Source: Thermanaerovibrio velox DSM 12556 (lineage in GTDB: Bacteria; Synergistota; Synergistia; Synergistales; Synergistaceae). Taken from it: a stretch of 64,000 nt of DNA. The translations under genes and the position numbers were made by a program. Below are positions 25,769 through 33,377 of the stretch, piece by piece. The DNA lies in the NCBI RefSeq assembly GCF_000237825.1, contig NZ_CM001377.1, positions 1,816,839 through 1,880,838 on the forward strand, given 5' to 3'. How positions within the stretch are numbered: position 1 is the first letter of the stretch; every line of letters starts with the position of its first letter. The notes under the pieces are model-generated. The model was not told the origin of the DNA, ran no database searches, and saw nothing but the letters and a program-made list of their open reading frames with translations.

Positions 25769-25810
25769 CTCGTGGGGGTGGGGCGCTCAAGGGGGCACCA
25801 CCCCCACGAG
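25769..25810. repeat. Perfect 13-bp inverted repeat
   Basis: CTCGTGGGGGTGG (25769-25781) and CCACCCCCACGAG (25798-25810) around a 16-nt loop. A smaller GGCGCTC/GAGCGCC pair straddles it, and TTTGTGTTT follows soon after, so it may be a terminator-like hairpin. Confidence 0.75.
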
Positions 25811-26029
25811 CGCCCACGAAGCGGGAGCGCTTTGTGTTTAATGCCCACGGGCACTCCCTCGGCGTGACCCAACGGGGGGTCTATCGGCTCAGCCTCGCCG
25901 CCCCAGGCTTCCATCGGGGCCCGGAGAGACCCGTGGTGGCAAGATGGCGGGACAGTGGAATGGTGAAAATGGGAGGCATGGATATAGCCCTGAGGTTGGC
26001 GGGCAGGACCAGCCGTGGGGGGCGGACTG

Positions 26030-26208
26030 GGTTCACCCTTGGGGCCAACGAGATGTTGGGGGTGATTAAGATGATCAAATACTGGACTGGGCCCCCTGGG
26101 ACATCGACGCCATGGTGCCGTATCTCCCCAAGGCACACGGATATGGCCTTCACTCCCTCCCATCGGAGCTCGGGGGCATGAACTTGCGGCCCACCCCAAG
26201 GGTGAACC
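26030..26208. repeat. 15-bp inverted repeat 150 bp apart
   Basis: GGTTCACCCTTGGGG (26030-26044) and its exact complement CCCCAAGGGTGAACC (26194-26208). Confidence 0.75.
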
Positions 26209-26213
26209 AGGAG

Positions 26214-26239
26214 AATGAGCCCCGGCAATGAGCCCCGGC
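26214..26239 (+). repeat. Tandem 13-bp duplication
   Basis: AATGAGCCCCGGC occurs twice in direct succession, right next to the 15-bp inverted repeat. Confidence 0.8.
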
Positions 26240-26594
26240 GATCCCGCCCCTTAGATGCCCCAAGGCTCATGCCCGCGCCAACCCCTGGGAGTCCATGACA
26301 TTCTGGGTCACCCCGCAGCGCTTGTCCCCAGCCCCCAGCTATTCGAGGCACGGGGGGGCATCCAGCCCTTCCGGATCCCCCGCGGCGCTTACCCCATGGG
26401 GGCCATCGAAAGGCCTCCCGGGTTGTGCGGGAAGCGCCTCAACACCACCAGGCTCAGATCACCCGATGAACCAGCAAATGACCTCCTTGCGATGACGTTG
26501 CGCAGGAAGCAGTACCCTGGATGCCGCCGGGCCTCTTGTCCCCATCCCCCAAGGGGCGAACGCCGCGTCCCCGCTGGCCAAGATCGGCGCCCCT

Positions 26595-26608
26595 ATTTCC
26601 CGGGAAAT
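26595..26608. other. Noc-site-like palindrome (perfect)
   Basis: ATTTCCCGGGAAAT, 14-bp perfect palindrome, 62 bp from parS site 3 and 100 bp before parA. Confidence 0.7.
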
Positions 26609-26665
26609 GGCAAGGGTGTCCAGGGATTTTTTGGGGAGAGCGCCTCGTCCGCCCTTGGGTTGGTT

Positions 26666-26686
26666 TATAATGTTTCACGTGAAACC
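26666..26686 (+). promoter_or_regulatory. parS: parS site 3 overlapping the parA promoter
   Basis: TATAAT (26666-26671) is followed directly by TGTTTCACGTGAAACC (26671-26686). The parS therefore covers the expected transcription start of parAB, 24 nt before the parA ATG. No clear -35 is seen. Confidence 0.8.
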
Positions 26687-26710
26687 ATACCCAGCGGGGA
26701 GGGTTGCGAG

Positions 26711-27466
26711 ATGAGCGTATTGGCCCTTACTAACCAAAAAGGTGGGGTGGGCAAGACTTCCTCCTGCGTGAACCTGGCGGCAGCGATCGCCATGCAGGGG
26801 AAGAGGGTTTTGATGGTGGATATGGATCCCCAGGGTAACGCCACCTCCGGGATCGGCATCGACCGGTCTTCTCTTTCCAGGAACGTTTACGAGCTGCTCC
26901 TTGGGGACGCCCAGTTCGATGACGTGGTGGTGCCGGCGAACATTGAGAACCTGTGGGTTCTGCCCGCCACCATAGACCTGGCGGGGGCGGAGATCGAGTT
27001 GTCCTCCGCCATAAGCAGGGAGTCAAGGCTAAGGAAGTTCAGGGACCGATTTGAGTCCTACGACCTGGTCTTGGTGGACTGCCCCCCATCGCTTGGGCTT
27101 CTCACCCTGAACGCCCTGGTGGCGGCGGACAAGTTCGTGGTACCCATTCAGTGCGAGTACTACGCCTTGGAGGGCCTGTCCCAGCTGCTCAAGACCATAG
27201 ACCTGGTGAGGCAGTACCTGAACCCCTCCATCGACCTCTTCGGGATCATCCTGACCATGTACGACAACAGGACCAGGCTGTCCCGGGACGTGGCGGAGCA
27301 GGTGCGCCAGCGGTTTCCCCAGGAGACCTTCGAGACCATAATACCCAGGAACGTGAGGGTCAGCGAGTCCCCCAGCTACGGCATGCCGGTGGTCACCTAC
27401 GACCCTGGCAGTCAGGGGGCCCAGGCCTACTTGGAGCTGGCCCAGGAGGTCCTAGGCCGCCTGTGA
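26711..27466 (+). CDS. parA: Chromosome-partitioning ATPase ParA/Soj
   Basis: 251 residues. Deviant Walker A KGGVGKTSSCVNLAAA with the signature first Lys, MVDMDPQGNATSGIG (A'), LVLVDCPPSLGLLT (Walker B), and NVRVSESPSYGMPVVTYDP near the end. No N-terminal HTH, so it is the short chromosomal type (Soj) that binds nucleoid DNA in the ATP state and is stimulated by ParB. ATG 26711 has GGGGAGG 8 nt upstream; a longer frame to 26255 runs through non-coding sequence and the parS. Followed by parB. Confidence 0.96.
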   Translation: MSVLALTNQKGGVGKTSSCVNLAAAIAMQGKRVLMVDMDPQGNATSGIGIDRSSLSRNVYELLLGDAQFDDVVVPANIENLWVLPATIDLAGAEIELSSAISRESRLRKFRDRFESYDLVLVDCPPSLGLLTLNALVAADKFVVPIQCEYYALEGLSQLLKTIDLVRQYLNPSIDLFGIILTMYDNRTRLSRDVAEQVRQRFPQETFETIIPRNVRVSESPSYGMPVVTYDPGSQGAQAYLELAQEVLGRL

Positions 27467-27534
27467 TGACGTAGGGTTTGTCGGAGGTTGTGTCTTAGAT
27501 TCGAGATCAACAAGTCATGAAGGAGGTAGCGCAG

Positions 27535-28491
27535 ATGGCAAAGCAAGGAGGACTCGGCAGGGGGCTTTCCTCCCTGATACCCACTAACAACGAGGCGGTT
27601 TCGGCGGAGGCCCCCCGGGAGCCGGTGGCGGTCCCTCAAAAGGACCCGATCAGGCCGGAGCCAAAGAAGGAGAGGCGGGGATCGGAGGGCAAGGAGTCTC
27701 ACGTTCCATGCTCTGCCCTGGAGCCCAACCCCTTTCAGCCCCGCAGGGTCATAAGCGAGGCCTCCATTGAGGAGCTCGCGGCGTCCATAAGGGTCCATGG
27801 GGTCCTTCAGCCCCTGCTGGTGCGCCCCAAGGGGGACGGCACGTATCAGATAGTCGCGGGGGAACGCCGGTGGCGGGCCGCCATGAGGGCGGGGGTGCAA
27901 CAGGTGCCGGTCCGGGTCATAGAGATGGACGACCGGGCCATGAGGGAGGCGGCGCTGGTGGAGAACCTCCAACGGGAGGACCTGTCCCCCCTGGACGTGG
28001 CGGAGAGCATAAACGAGCTCATCCAGCAGTTCTCCTCCACCCACGAGGCCATAGCGGAGAGGTTGGGATGGAGCCGCTCCGCGGTGACCAACAAGCTGAG
28101 GCTGCTGCAGCTCCCCGCCTCGGTTAAGTCCCTTCTTTCCTCCGGGGCGATCACGGAGGGGCACGCCAGGGCGCTCTTAAGGCTCCAGGACCAGGATAAG
28201 ATCGAGGAGATCGCCCGGCTGGTGGTCCATAGGGGGCTGAGCGTAAGGCAGACCGAGGAGATGGTGCGGCGCATGGAGGCAGATGCCCAGGGGGGCGAAA
28301 GGGGGGAGCGGACCCCCAGGGCCATAAACCACTACCCCTACGAGTTCGCCGACCAGTTCGGGGTGGAGATAGGCATGTCCGGCAAGGCGGACTCCCTCAC
28401 CCTGCACCTGAGGAACCTCAACAAGTCCCAGGCCCATAAGATCCTGGCCCTCATAGATCAGCACCGAGGGCTCATATTTCCCGGGAAATAG
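27535..28491 (+). CDS. parB: Chromosome-partitioning protein ParB/Spo0J
   Basis: 318 residues. N-terminal ParA-interacting GLGRGLSSLIP; ParB/Srx CTPase domain with NPFQPRRVISEASIEELAAS, YQIVAGERRWRAAMRAG (GERR box) and ALVENLQREDLSPLDVA. The central HTH is ERLGWSRSAVTNKLRLLQLP followed by TEGHARALLRLQ, and the dimerisation domain is C-terminal. ATG 27535 is 7 nt after AAGGAGGT. At the four positions said to separate ParB from Noc, as I align them from memory, this protein has Arg, Lys, Gln and Gly: the outer two are ParB-like and the Lys is Noc-like. Its stop codon overlaps a Noc-like palindrome. Confidence 0.96.
   Translation: MAKQGGLGRGLSSLIPTNNEAVSAEAPREPVAVPQKDPIRPEPKKERRGSEGKESHVPCSALEPNPFQPRRVISEASIEELAASIRVHGVLQPLLVRPKGDGTYQIVAGERRWRAAMRAGVQQVPVRVIEMDDRAMREAALVENLQREDLSPLDVAESINELIQQFSSTHEAIAERLGWSRSAVTNKLRLLQLPASVKSLLSSGAITEGHARALLRLQDQDKIEEIARLVVHRGLSVRQTEEMVRRMEADAQGGERGERTPRAINHYPYEFADQFGVEIGMSGKADSLTLHLRNLNKSQAHKILALIDQHRGLIFPGK
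28476..28489. other. Noc-site-like palindrome (perfect) at the parB stop
   Basis: ATTTCCCGGGAAAT, perfect palindrome covering the last parB codons (phe-pro-gly-lys) and the first base of the stop codon. Confidence 0.65.
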
Positions 28492-28494
28492 GGG

Positions 28495-28986
28495 GTGCTG
28501 ACCTTGGCCAATAAGGACGTGATATTCGCCCCTTGGCGGATGGCGTACATAAAGTCCGGCGGAGTCCAGGATGAGGGCTGCTTCCTATGCAACGCCGCCG
28601 CAAAGGGGGATCCCCTCTTGGTTCATCGGGGGGATCGGTGCCTGGTGATATTGAACCGCTTCCCCTACAACCCGGGACACCTCCTTATAGCCCCCATAAG
28701 GCACGTGGGGGATCCGGAGGACCTGGACGCCCTGGAGGCATCGGAGATGTGGGGTCTGCAGATCAAGTGCCTCAGGGTGATCCGAAAGGTCATGAACCCC
28801 CATGGGTTCAACGTGGGGATGAACCTTGGGGCCACCGCGGGGGCGGGGTTGCCTGGGCATCTTCACCTCCACCTGGTCCCCCGTTGGAACGGGGACTGCA
28901 ACTTCATGCCCGTGATAGGGGGCGTGAAGGTCATACCGGAGGCCCTGGAGGAGACCCGGAGGGCCCTGGTGGAGGCTTGGGGGTGA
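28495..28986 (+). CDS. HIT-family nucleotide hydrolase/transferase
   Basis: 163 residues. HIT motif GHLHLHLVPRWNGD (HxHxHxx form), an N-terminal CFLC zinc knuckle and VILNRFPYNPGHLLIAPIRH as in Ap4A phosphorylase/ATP adenylyltransferase-like proteins of the HIT superfamily. Likely hydrolyses or phosphorolyses dinucleoside polyphosphates. GTG 28495 lies 3 nt after the parB stop; TTG 28504 with GGGGGTG 6 nt before it is an alternative. Probably in the parAB operon. Confidence 0.92.
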   Translation: MLTLANKDVIFAPWRMAYIKSGGVQDEGCFLCNAAAKGDPLLVHRGDRCLVILNRFPYNPGHLLIAPIRHVGDPEDLDALEASEMWGLQIKCLRVIRKVMNPHGFNVGMNLGATAGAGLPGHLHLHLVPRWNGDCNFMPVIGGVKVIPEALEETRRALVEAWG

Positions 28987-28990
28987 CGAG

Positions 28991-29644
28991 GTGGAGGCCA
29001 TAGAGTCCCCCTTGGAGCGTCACGTCGAGGAGGTGGTCATAAAGCGCTCCCGCTTCATCGGGGTGGTGCTGCCCTTCGACCACTCCGCCCCCATGAAGGA
29101 GCTCTTGCGGGAGGTCCAGGAAGATTACCCTCGGGCCACCCACTATTGCTGGGCCTACAAGACCCATTTCCCCAGGAGGGACGAGGGATGCTCCGACGGG
29201 GGGGAGCCCTCGGGAACCGCGGGGAGGCCAATACTCAACGCCATCCTATCGTCCCGCATGTCCCAGGTGGCGGTGGTGGTGGTCCGCTATTACGGGGGCA
29301 TAAAGCTGGGGGTCCGGGGGCTCATAGACGCCTACAACCTGGCCGCCAAGGCGGCGCTTAATGGATGCAAGCGGACGGTGCTGGAGCGGTGCATCCCAGT
29401 GACCTTCAACCTGGACTACTCGAAGGAGGACCAGCTCAGGCACTGGTGGGGCCGCATGGGACTCCGGGCCGATGCGATCCGATGGGACTACCGGGAGAGG
29501 CTCGAGGCCCAGGGTATAATACCGGAGGAGCTGAAGGGAGCCCTGGAGGAGTTCCTGGACCACGTCTCCCATGGGGACATCATATGCCGCATGGGGGAGG
29601 TTCAGCTGTCCCTTTCACCTCTGGAGAAAAACCGCCCAGCATGA
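28991..29644 (+). CDS. YigZ/IMPACT family protein
   Basis: 217 residues. IMPACT N-terminal fold: KRSRFIGVVLPFD, ATHYCWAYKTHF, DGGEPSGTAGRPILNAI (family signature DGEPxGTAGxPxL) and VVVVRYYGGIKLGVRGLIDAY (YFGGxxLGxGGLxxAY variant). A C-terminal DUF1949-like domain follows. Cytoplasmic, role unclear; linked in E. coli and eukaryotes to translation stress. GTG 28991 follows the HIT gene by 4 nt. Last gene of the par cluster. Confidence 0.93.
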   Translation: MEAIESPLERHVEEVVIKRSRFIGVVLPFDHSAPMKELLREVQEDYPRATHYCWAYKTHFPRRDEGCSDGGEPSGTAGRPILNAILSSRMSQVAVVVVRYYGGIKLGVRGLIDAYNLAAKAALNGCKRTVLERCIPVTFNLDYSKEDQLRHWWGRMGLRADAIRWDYRERLEAQGIIPEELKGALEEFLDHVSHGDIICRMGEVQLSLSPLEKNRPA

Positions 29645-29801
29645 GGATCCAGGGCCACGGGCTAATGGGAAAGCAGAGGTCGCCTCGGGCTTTTAAGTTT
29701 TTTAAGCAAAACAGGAGAACCGGTATCTTTTTTTAGGCCCATCTCCGTTATACCGGGGATCATGTTTAATAACCCTCGAAACATGGGCGATTAGGGGCAC
29801 G

Positions 29802-29871
29802 AGGTCAACACGCTAGGTCAACATAGATCAACCCCCGGATACGCTGTAGCGTCGGCTTAGCGTCCGGGGGT
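29802..29871. repeat. Direct repeats and a 41-nt stem-loop
   Basis: AGGTCAACA at 29802 and 29815 and a related AGATCAAC at 29825 precede a hairpin with arms ACCCCCGGA (29831-29839) and TCCGGGGGT (29863-29871) enclosing GCT/AGC mini-stems. It lies between the converging YigZ and 29945-30439 genes and may serve as a two-way terminator although no T run is present. Confidence 0.5.
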
Positions 29872-29944
29872 GTTGTATTCCCAAGGAATGACTTTAAGGC
29901 CATGTGTTTTCTTGATGTAATCCTATGCCCCTGGGGCCCCGGGG

Positions 29945-30439
29945 TTACTCCGGCGGCAAGGGGGGTTCGTAAGCGGACCCCATGAGCTTCTTCCAGTCCA
30001 CGTCGTCGCTCAAGAGGTTCGGGCAGGTGGCATCGGGGTAGAACCAGCGCCTTCCAAGCCCCATCAGGACGTTGTACCACTCGTGGACGTCCGGGGGCGC
30101 CACGTCACCGTTTTTCCCTATCCTTCGAAGCTCCCGGTACACCAGGGCTATCATCTGGTTCTCGTCCAACACCGACGTGGTCTTCTCGAAGAACTCCATC
30201 ACGTACTGGTACTCCACCGCCCCCAGCTGATAGAGTATTTCCCGCCACTTGGCCGGCATCCGGGTGGTCCTTGCCAAGACCACCCGCTTCTTGCTGCCCC
30301 GGGACTTCCGGTTGAGAACGAAGAGGATCTTGTCCACCTCCACGTGCCCCAGCTCCGGGTATTTCCTCACCAACGCCTCCGCTATGGGCCTTATCCGATC
30401 GGAACAGATCACGTGCCCCGCGTCCTTGTCCATATCCAA
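29945..30439 (-). CDS. Putative metallopeptidase-like protein without HExxH
   Basis: 164 residues. Sequence order (EVDKILFVLNRKSRGSKKRV, ILYQLGAVEYQYVMEFFEKT, then MIALVYRELRRIGKNG and DVHEWYNVLMGLGRRW) fits the 'putative phage metallopeptidase' family in which the second helix reads LxxHELxHI and is followed by HDVxxF. Here the helix is YRELRR, so both zinc histidines of HExxH are replaced and catalysis is unlikely. Assignment is from memory and tentative. ATG 30439 follows GGGAGGTGAG. Single gene facing the second gene desert. Confidence 0.6.
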   Translation of the reverse strand: MDMDKDAGHVICSDRIRPIAEALVRKYPELGHVEVDKILFVLNRKSRGSKKRVVLARTTRMPAKWREILYQLGAVEYQYVMEFFEKTTSVLDENQMIALVYRELRRIGKNGDVAPPDVHEWYNVLMGLGRRWFYPDATCPNLLSDDVDWKKLMGSAYEPPLPPE

Positions 30440-30805
30440 CGGATCTCACCTCCCACTCTGGTATACCTGATTCCCTTCACCGGTTCCATAATCCTCAAAC
30501 CAAGGAGGAACGAAAGAAGATTATACTACCAAGCACCCCAAGGTCTTTATTGGTCAAAGCAATTGACCACTCAACGGCGCGCAAAACCCGGCCACCGTGG
30601 GGCAGAACGGGGCCCATAAGGGGCTCCCGCCGCCCCTTCAGGGGTTCCCAGGGCTTCTGAAACCTAATAAAAAAGCAGTTCACCCCTGACATCTGCGGCT
30701 TGAAGCTGATCACCGCCGTCGGTCCCGGGGCCCCGAGATGGCAAAGGGGCCACATCCACCAGGGCCCTGGGAGCTCAAACGGCACAGCCCGACGGGCACG
30801 ATAAG

Positions 30806-30859
30806 CCCATAAAGCCCGTAAAGCTCACAAAGTCCATGAAACCCGTAGGACCCGCAAAC
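30806..30859 (+). repeat. Six degenerate 9-bp tandem units
   Basis: CCCATAAAG, CCCGTAAAG, CTCACAAAG, TCCATGAAA, CCCGTAGGA, CCCGCAAAC in register; consensus CCCRTAAAG. Confidence 0.6.
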
Positions 30860-31166
30860 GAGCTAGGATGAGTCCGCTTCACTGGCCCATAAAAACCGCG
30901 AGGGCCGCACAGGTACCACCATCCAAGGCGGGTAGGTTCAAATTTTGATAGAAACCAAGGGAGCCAAGAACCCCTTGGCGGGGACAGGGGGCCCGTCAAA
31001 ACCACATGCCAAAGGGGATATATATCAGGAGGGCTAAACGCCAAATAGCGGACTAAACAAAATATTCCAGGGAAGGCCCTTGGCGTTTGGATCTTAGCGG
31101 CTAACTATCCCATATAGGTCATTATAAGCTATCAGCTCTTAGAACCCTGGGCACGAAACGCACCTT

Positions 31167-31186
31167 CTAGAAAAGGCTAGAAAAGG
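31167..31186 (+). repeat. Perfect tandem 10-mer
   Basis: CTAGAAAAGG twice in direct succession within the gene desert. Confidence 0.7.
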
Positions 31187-31789
31187 GGCCTCAATGCTCA
31201 CTGGATGCCCACAAACCCGTCAAAGCACCTCGCCTAGAAGCACAAGACACCACTGGCCTCAACGGGATCGAAAGCCCACCCATACCCAAACTCATCTCCC
31301 CTATCGTGACACCGGATGAGGCAGCGGGGGACACCGCACCTATCGGGAACCCTGGGGCATAGGCTCATCCCCGGCAAGGCCCGCAATGAATCCCAAGGCG
31401 GGAAGGCTCCATGTCTTCAAAGCCGCAGCAACACCGGTTACAAAGGCCTAAGGCCCGCTTACCAACCATGAAAAGCGGCTAAAACCACCCAAAAACCTTG
31501 AACATCCCCTGGAATTTCCATTTTTAAAATGCATAGACCCGCGTAAGCTCCATCCCCAACATCCCAAAGTTCAAACCTCGATCGCAGGCACGGCGCCCCA
31601 AGCCCAGCGACAGGGAAGCACCAAAGGCTCCAACCCCGACCGGCGCTCTTCATGGGCCGGGGCTTGCCGCAGGCCCCGGCAGCCATATCACCCCTACGCA
31701 CGGGGAGGAATGGCTCCACACTAGACAAACCCTGAGATATGACCCGCATGGGAGCGCAAGACACCAATTCACACGACAAGACCGGCGAA

Positions 31790-31805
31790 TGTTTCACGTG
31801 AAACA
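31790..31805. other. parS: parS site 4
   Basis: TGTTTCACGTGAAACA, identical to site 1 over 16 bp, in the middle of the second gene desert, 3.3 kb past parB. Confidence 0.9.
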
Positions 31806-32157
31806 CCTAGAGCCCGGCGTCCAAACGGTGAGGACCAGATCCAACGGTCAACGCTCGGCGGCAGAGCATTATATTGCCATCCCGCAAAACCAGCGGGGTC
31901 CGGGGGGACGACCGCGGTGGATCCTGGTCCCCCTGTGCGTTCCCCCGTCCCCTGGGGCTGGGGCTTGGATCTCCTGGGGCGTCCGCCCCATGGGGTCCAA
32001 GGACCAAATCACCCCCGGTGGAGCAGGCCCCTGCCCCCTGGGGCTCCGCCGTGCCCCGTGATCCGCCCAGGCCCAAATGACCAAGGGCCCGGGCCGCTCC
32101 CGTCCCATTGTCCCGTTGCGCCGCCTCCCGGGTGGAGGCCACATGCCCCACGATCGA

Positions 32158-32197
32158 TCACCCAATTATATAATTATCTAATTACTCAATTGCCCAA
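32158..32197. other. AT-rich island
   Basis: About 35 nt of AATTATATAATTATCTAATT followed by ACTCAATT in otherwise GC-rich DNA. It could be an easily melted element; no DnaA boxes flank it. Confidence 0.4.
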
Positions 32198-32983
32198 CGA
32201 CCCCAACGCCGGCCTCGACCCTCAAGGAACCACCCAGGATCCCCAAGATCACCCCGAAAGCGGGGCTCTGGAGAGTCTATCAGCATTGACCTAAACTGAT
32301 CTTTCTCTGCCCGCTCCGGGCCCGATAGGGCCTAAAACCCGCCGGGGCCCGAAGCCACGGGCCTGCCCTTGGGCATCGCCCCCTGCCGCCTCAAGGTCCC
32401 CCAAAGCCAGGCGCCGTGCCGCTTCCCGCTAGCCCCAGCTCCCAAGTCACCAAGTGCGGCCTAACCCCTTAGCTCCAAATTCAGCCCCCTCTAGACCCGC
32501 GGGCCCTCCAAAGAGGGTAAGGATCATACCCTCCTGGGGGCCCTAAGGCCCGCCCCCTACCGGCACGAAGGCGGCCCCCTGGGCCCGGCGGGCCCAGGAC
32601 GAAGCGCTTAAACGGCAAGCGGCAATGTATCGTCCCTCAAGGATCAACTCCCATCTGTAAACACCTAAGGGCGACAAACCCAACTTACGCTCCCTCAACA
32701 GTCAACCACCAGCGGAAGCAAGGGGGGGTAGAACCCCCTAAGGGCCTTGGTCTCTGGGGACTGGGGTTAGGTGGTGTTGGAAGATGCGCTTGGGCAAAAC
32801 GGCAAAAAAAGATCCCCCGGAAGCTACGGGCGGGAAGCGGAAGCGCGGGGGCACCCTGGCACGGGGCACGACGAGGGCCCCGGGGGGCTAAGTCCCCATC
32901 TCGCCATCTACCTCCTGCCCTGTTGCCCTATCATGGGGCGTGGCTCTCCCCTAGGGGAGGGAAGGCCAGCGGATCCCACGGCT

Positions 32984-33056
32984 AGTTACATTTCAATATG
33001 TGATATCGTGATATTCATAGGTTGTGAGTATGTCTCGCATCTAGCTAGCGCCTTAC
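32984..33056. other. AT-rich island with GTGATAT repeats
   Basis: Contains TTTCAATATGTGATATCGTG then ATATTCATAGG: AATAT/ATATT arms around a GATATC centre and a GTGATAT direct repeat. It resembles an operator or attachment-like remnant; no gene nearby uses it. Confidence 0.4.
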
Positions 33057-33377
33057 TTGCATCAAAACCACGGGGCACCCCAAGGAACCGGTGGGCACAA
33101 CCCCGCGGGGGTGCTAACCCTAGGGGAAGGCAGAAGGGGGGGAGAAGAAAGGTTCAGCAACCCTTATGGCTTGGATTAACACAACCCATTGTAAGGCGGC
33201 GGGTTTTGCGTTTTAATTCACATCACCTAGCCCCAAGGGGATCTGCGGCGATCGCGGCAAGCGCAAGGCGGAAGCAGGCCGCCCAGTCCGCCTGAAGGTC
33301 TCGGGGATGTTCCCACCGGGGGCAAGGGGTACTAGGGTTTAGAGGTCCTAGGGGCTTAAAAAACCGGAGGTGGTTCG

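Larger units (their letters stand above)
24457..26590. other. Gene desert upstream of parA
   Basis: About 2.1 kb without a convincing gene. All open frames here are short and Pro/Gly/Arg/His-rich, lack a Shine-Dalgarno and overlap on both strands, as expected from GC-rich non-coding DNA. It holds several inverted and tandem repeats (listed separately) and is flanked by parS and Noc-like palindromes on both sides. It could be a decayed gene region or a structural centromere element. Confidence 0.6.
30440..33377. other. 2.9-kb gene desert downstream of the par cluster
   Basis: No convincing gene on either strand. Open frames are short, low-complexity and lack Shine-Dalgarno sites. The longest (32771-33295, plus) is Arg/Gly/Pro-rich with one odd hydrophobic patch and was rejected. 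The plus strand from about 30780 to 31500 is notably rich in A and C. Contains parS site 4, a 9-bp periodic repeat, a tandem 10-mer and two AT-rich islands, listed separately. No perfect DnaA box (TTATCCACA) was found, so an origin cannot be claimed. Confidence 0.6.

Noticed and set aside
26255..26710. In-frame extension of parA by about 150 residues
   Set aside because: The added part is low-complexity Pro/Arg sequence that crosses the Noc-like palindrome, the -10 box and parS; the ATG at 26711 has a proper ribosome site and the usual ParA N-terminus.
32771..33295. 174-codon open frame in the second gene desert
   Set aside because: Arg/Gly/Pro-rich, no Shine-Dalgarno site, no domain resemblance, and runs through an AT-rich island producing an odd hydrophobic patch.
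30440..33377. Chromosomal origin (oriC) in the desert
   Set aside because: AT-rich stretches exist, but no TTATCCACA-type DnaA boxes were found and dnaA is not near; parS alone does not prove oriC.
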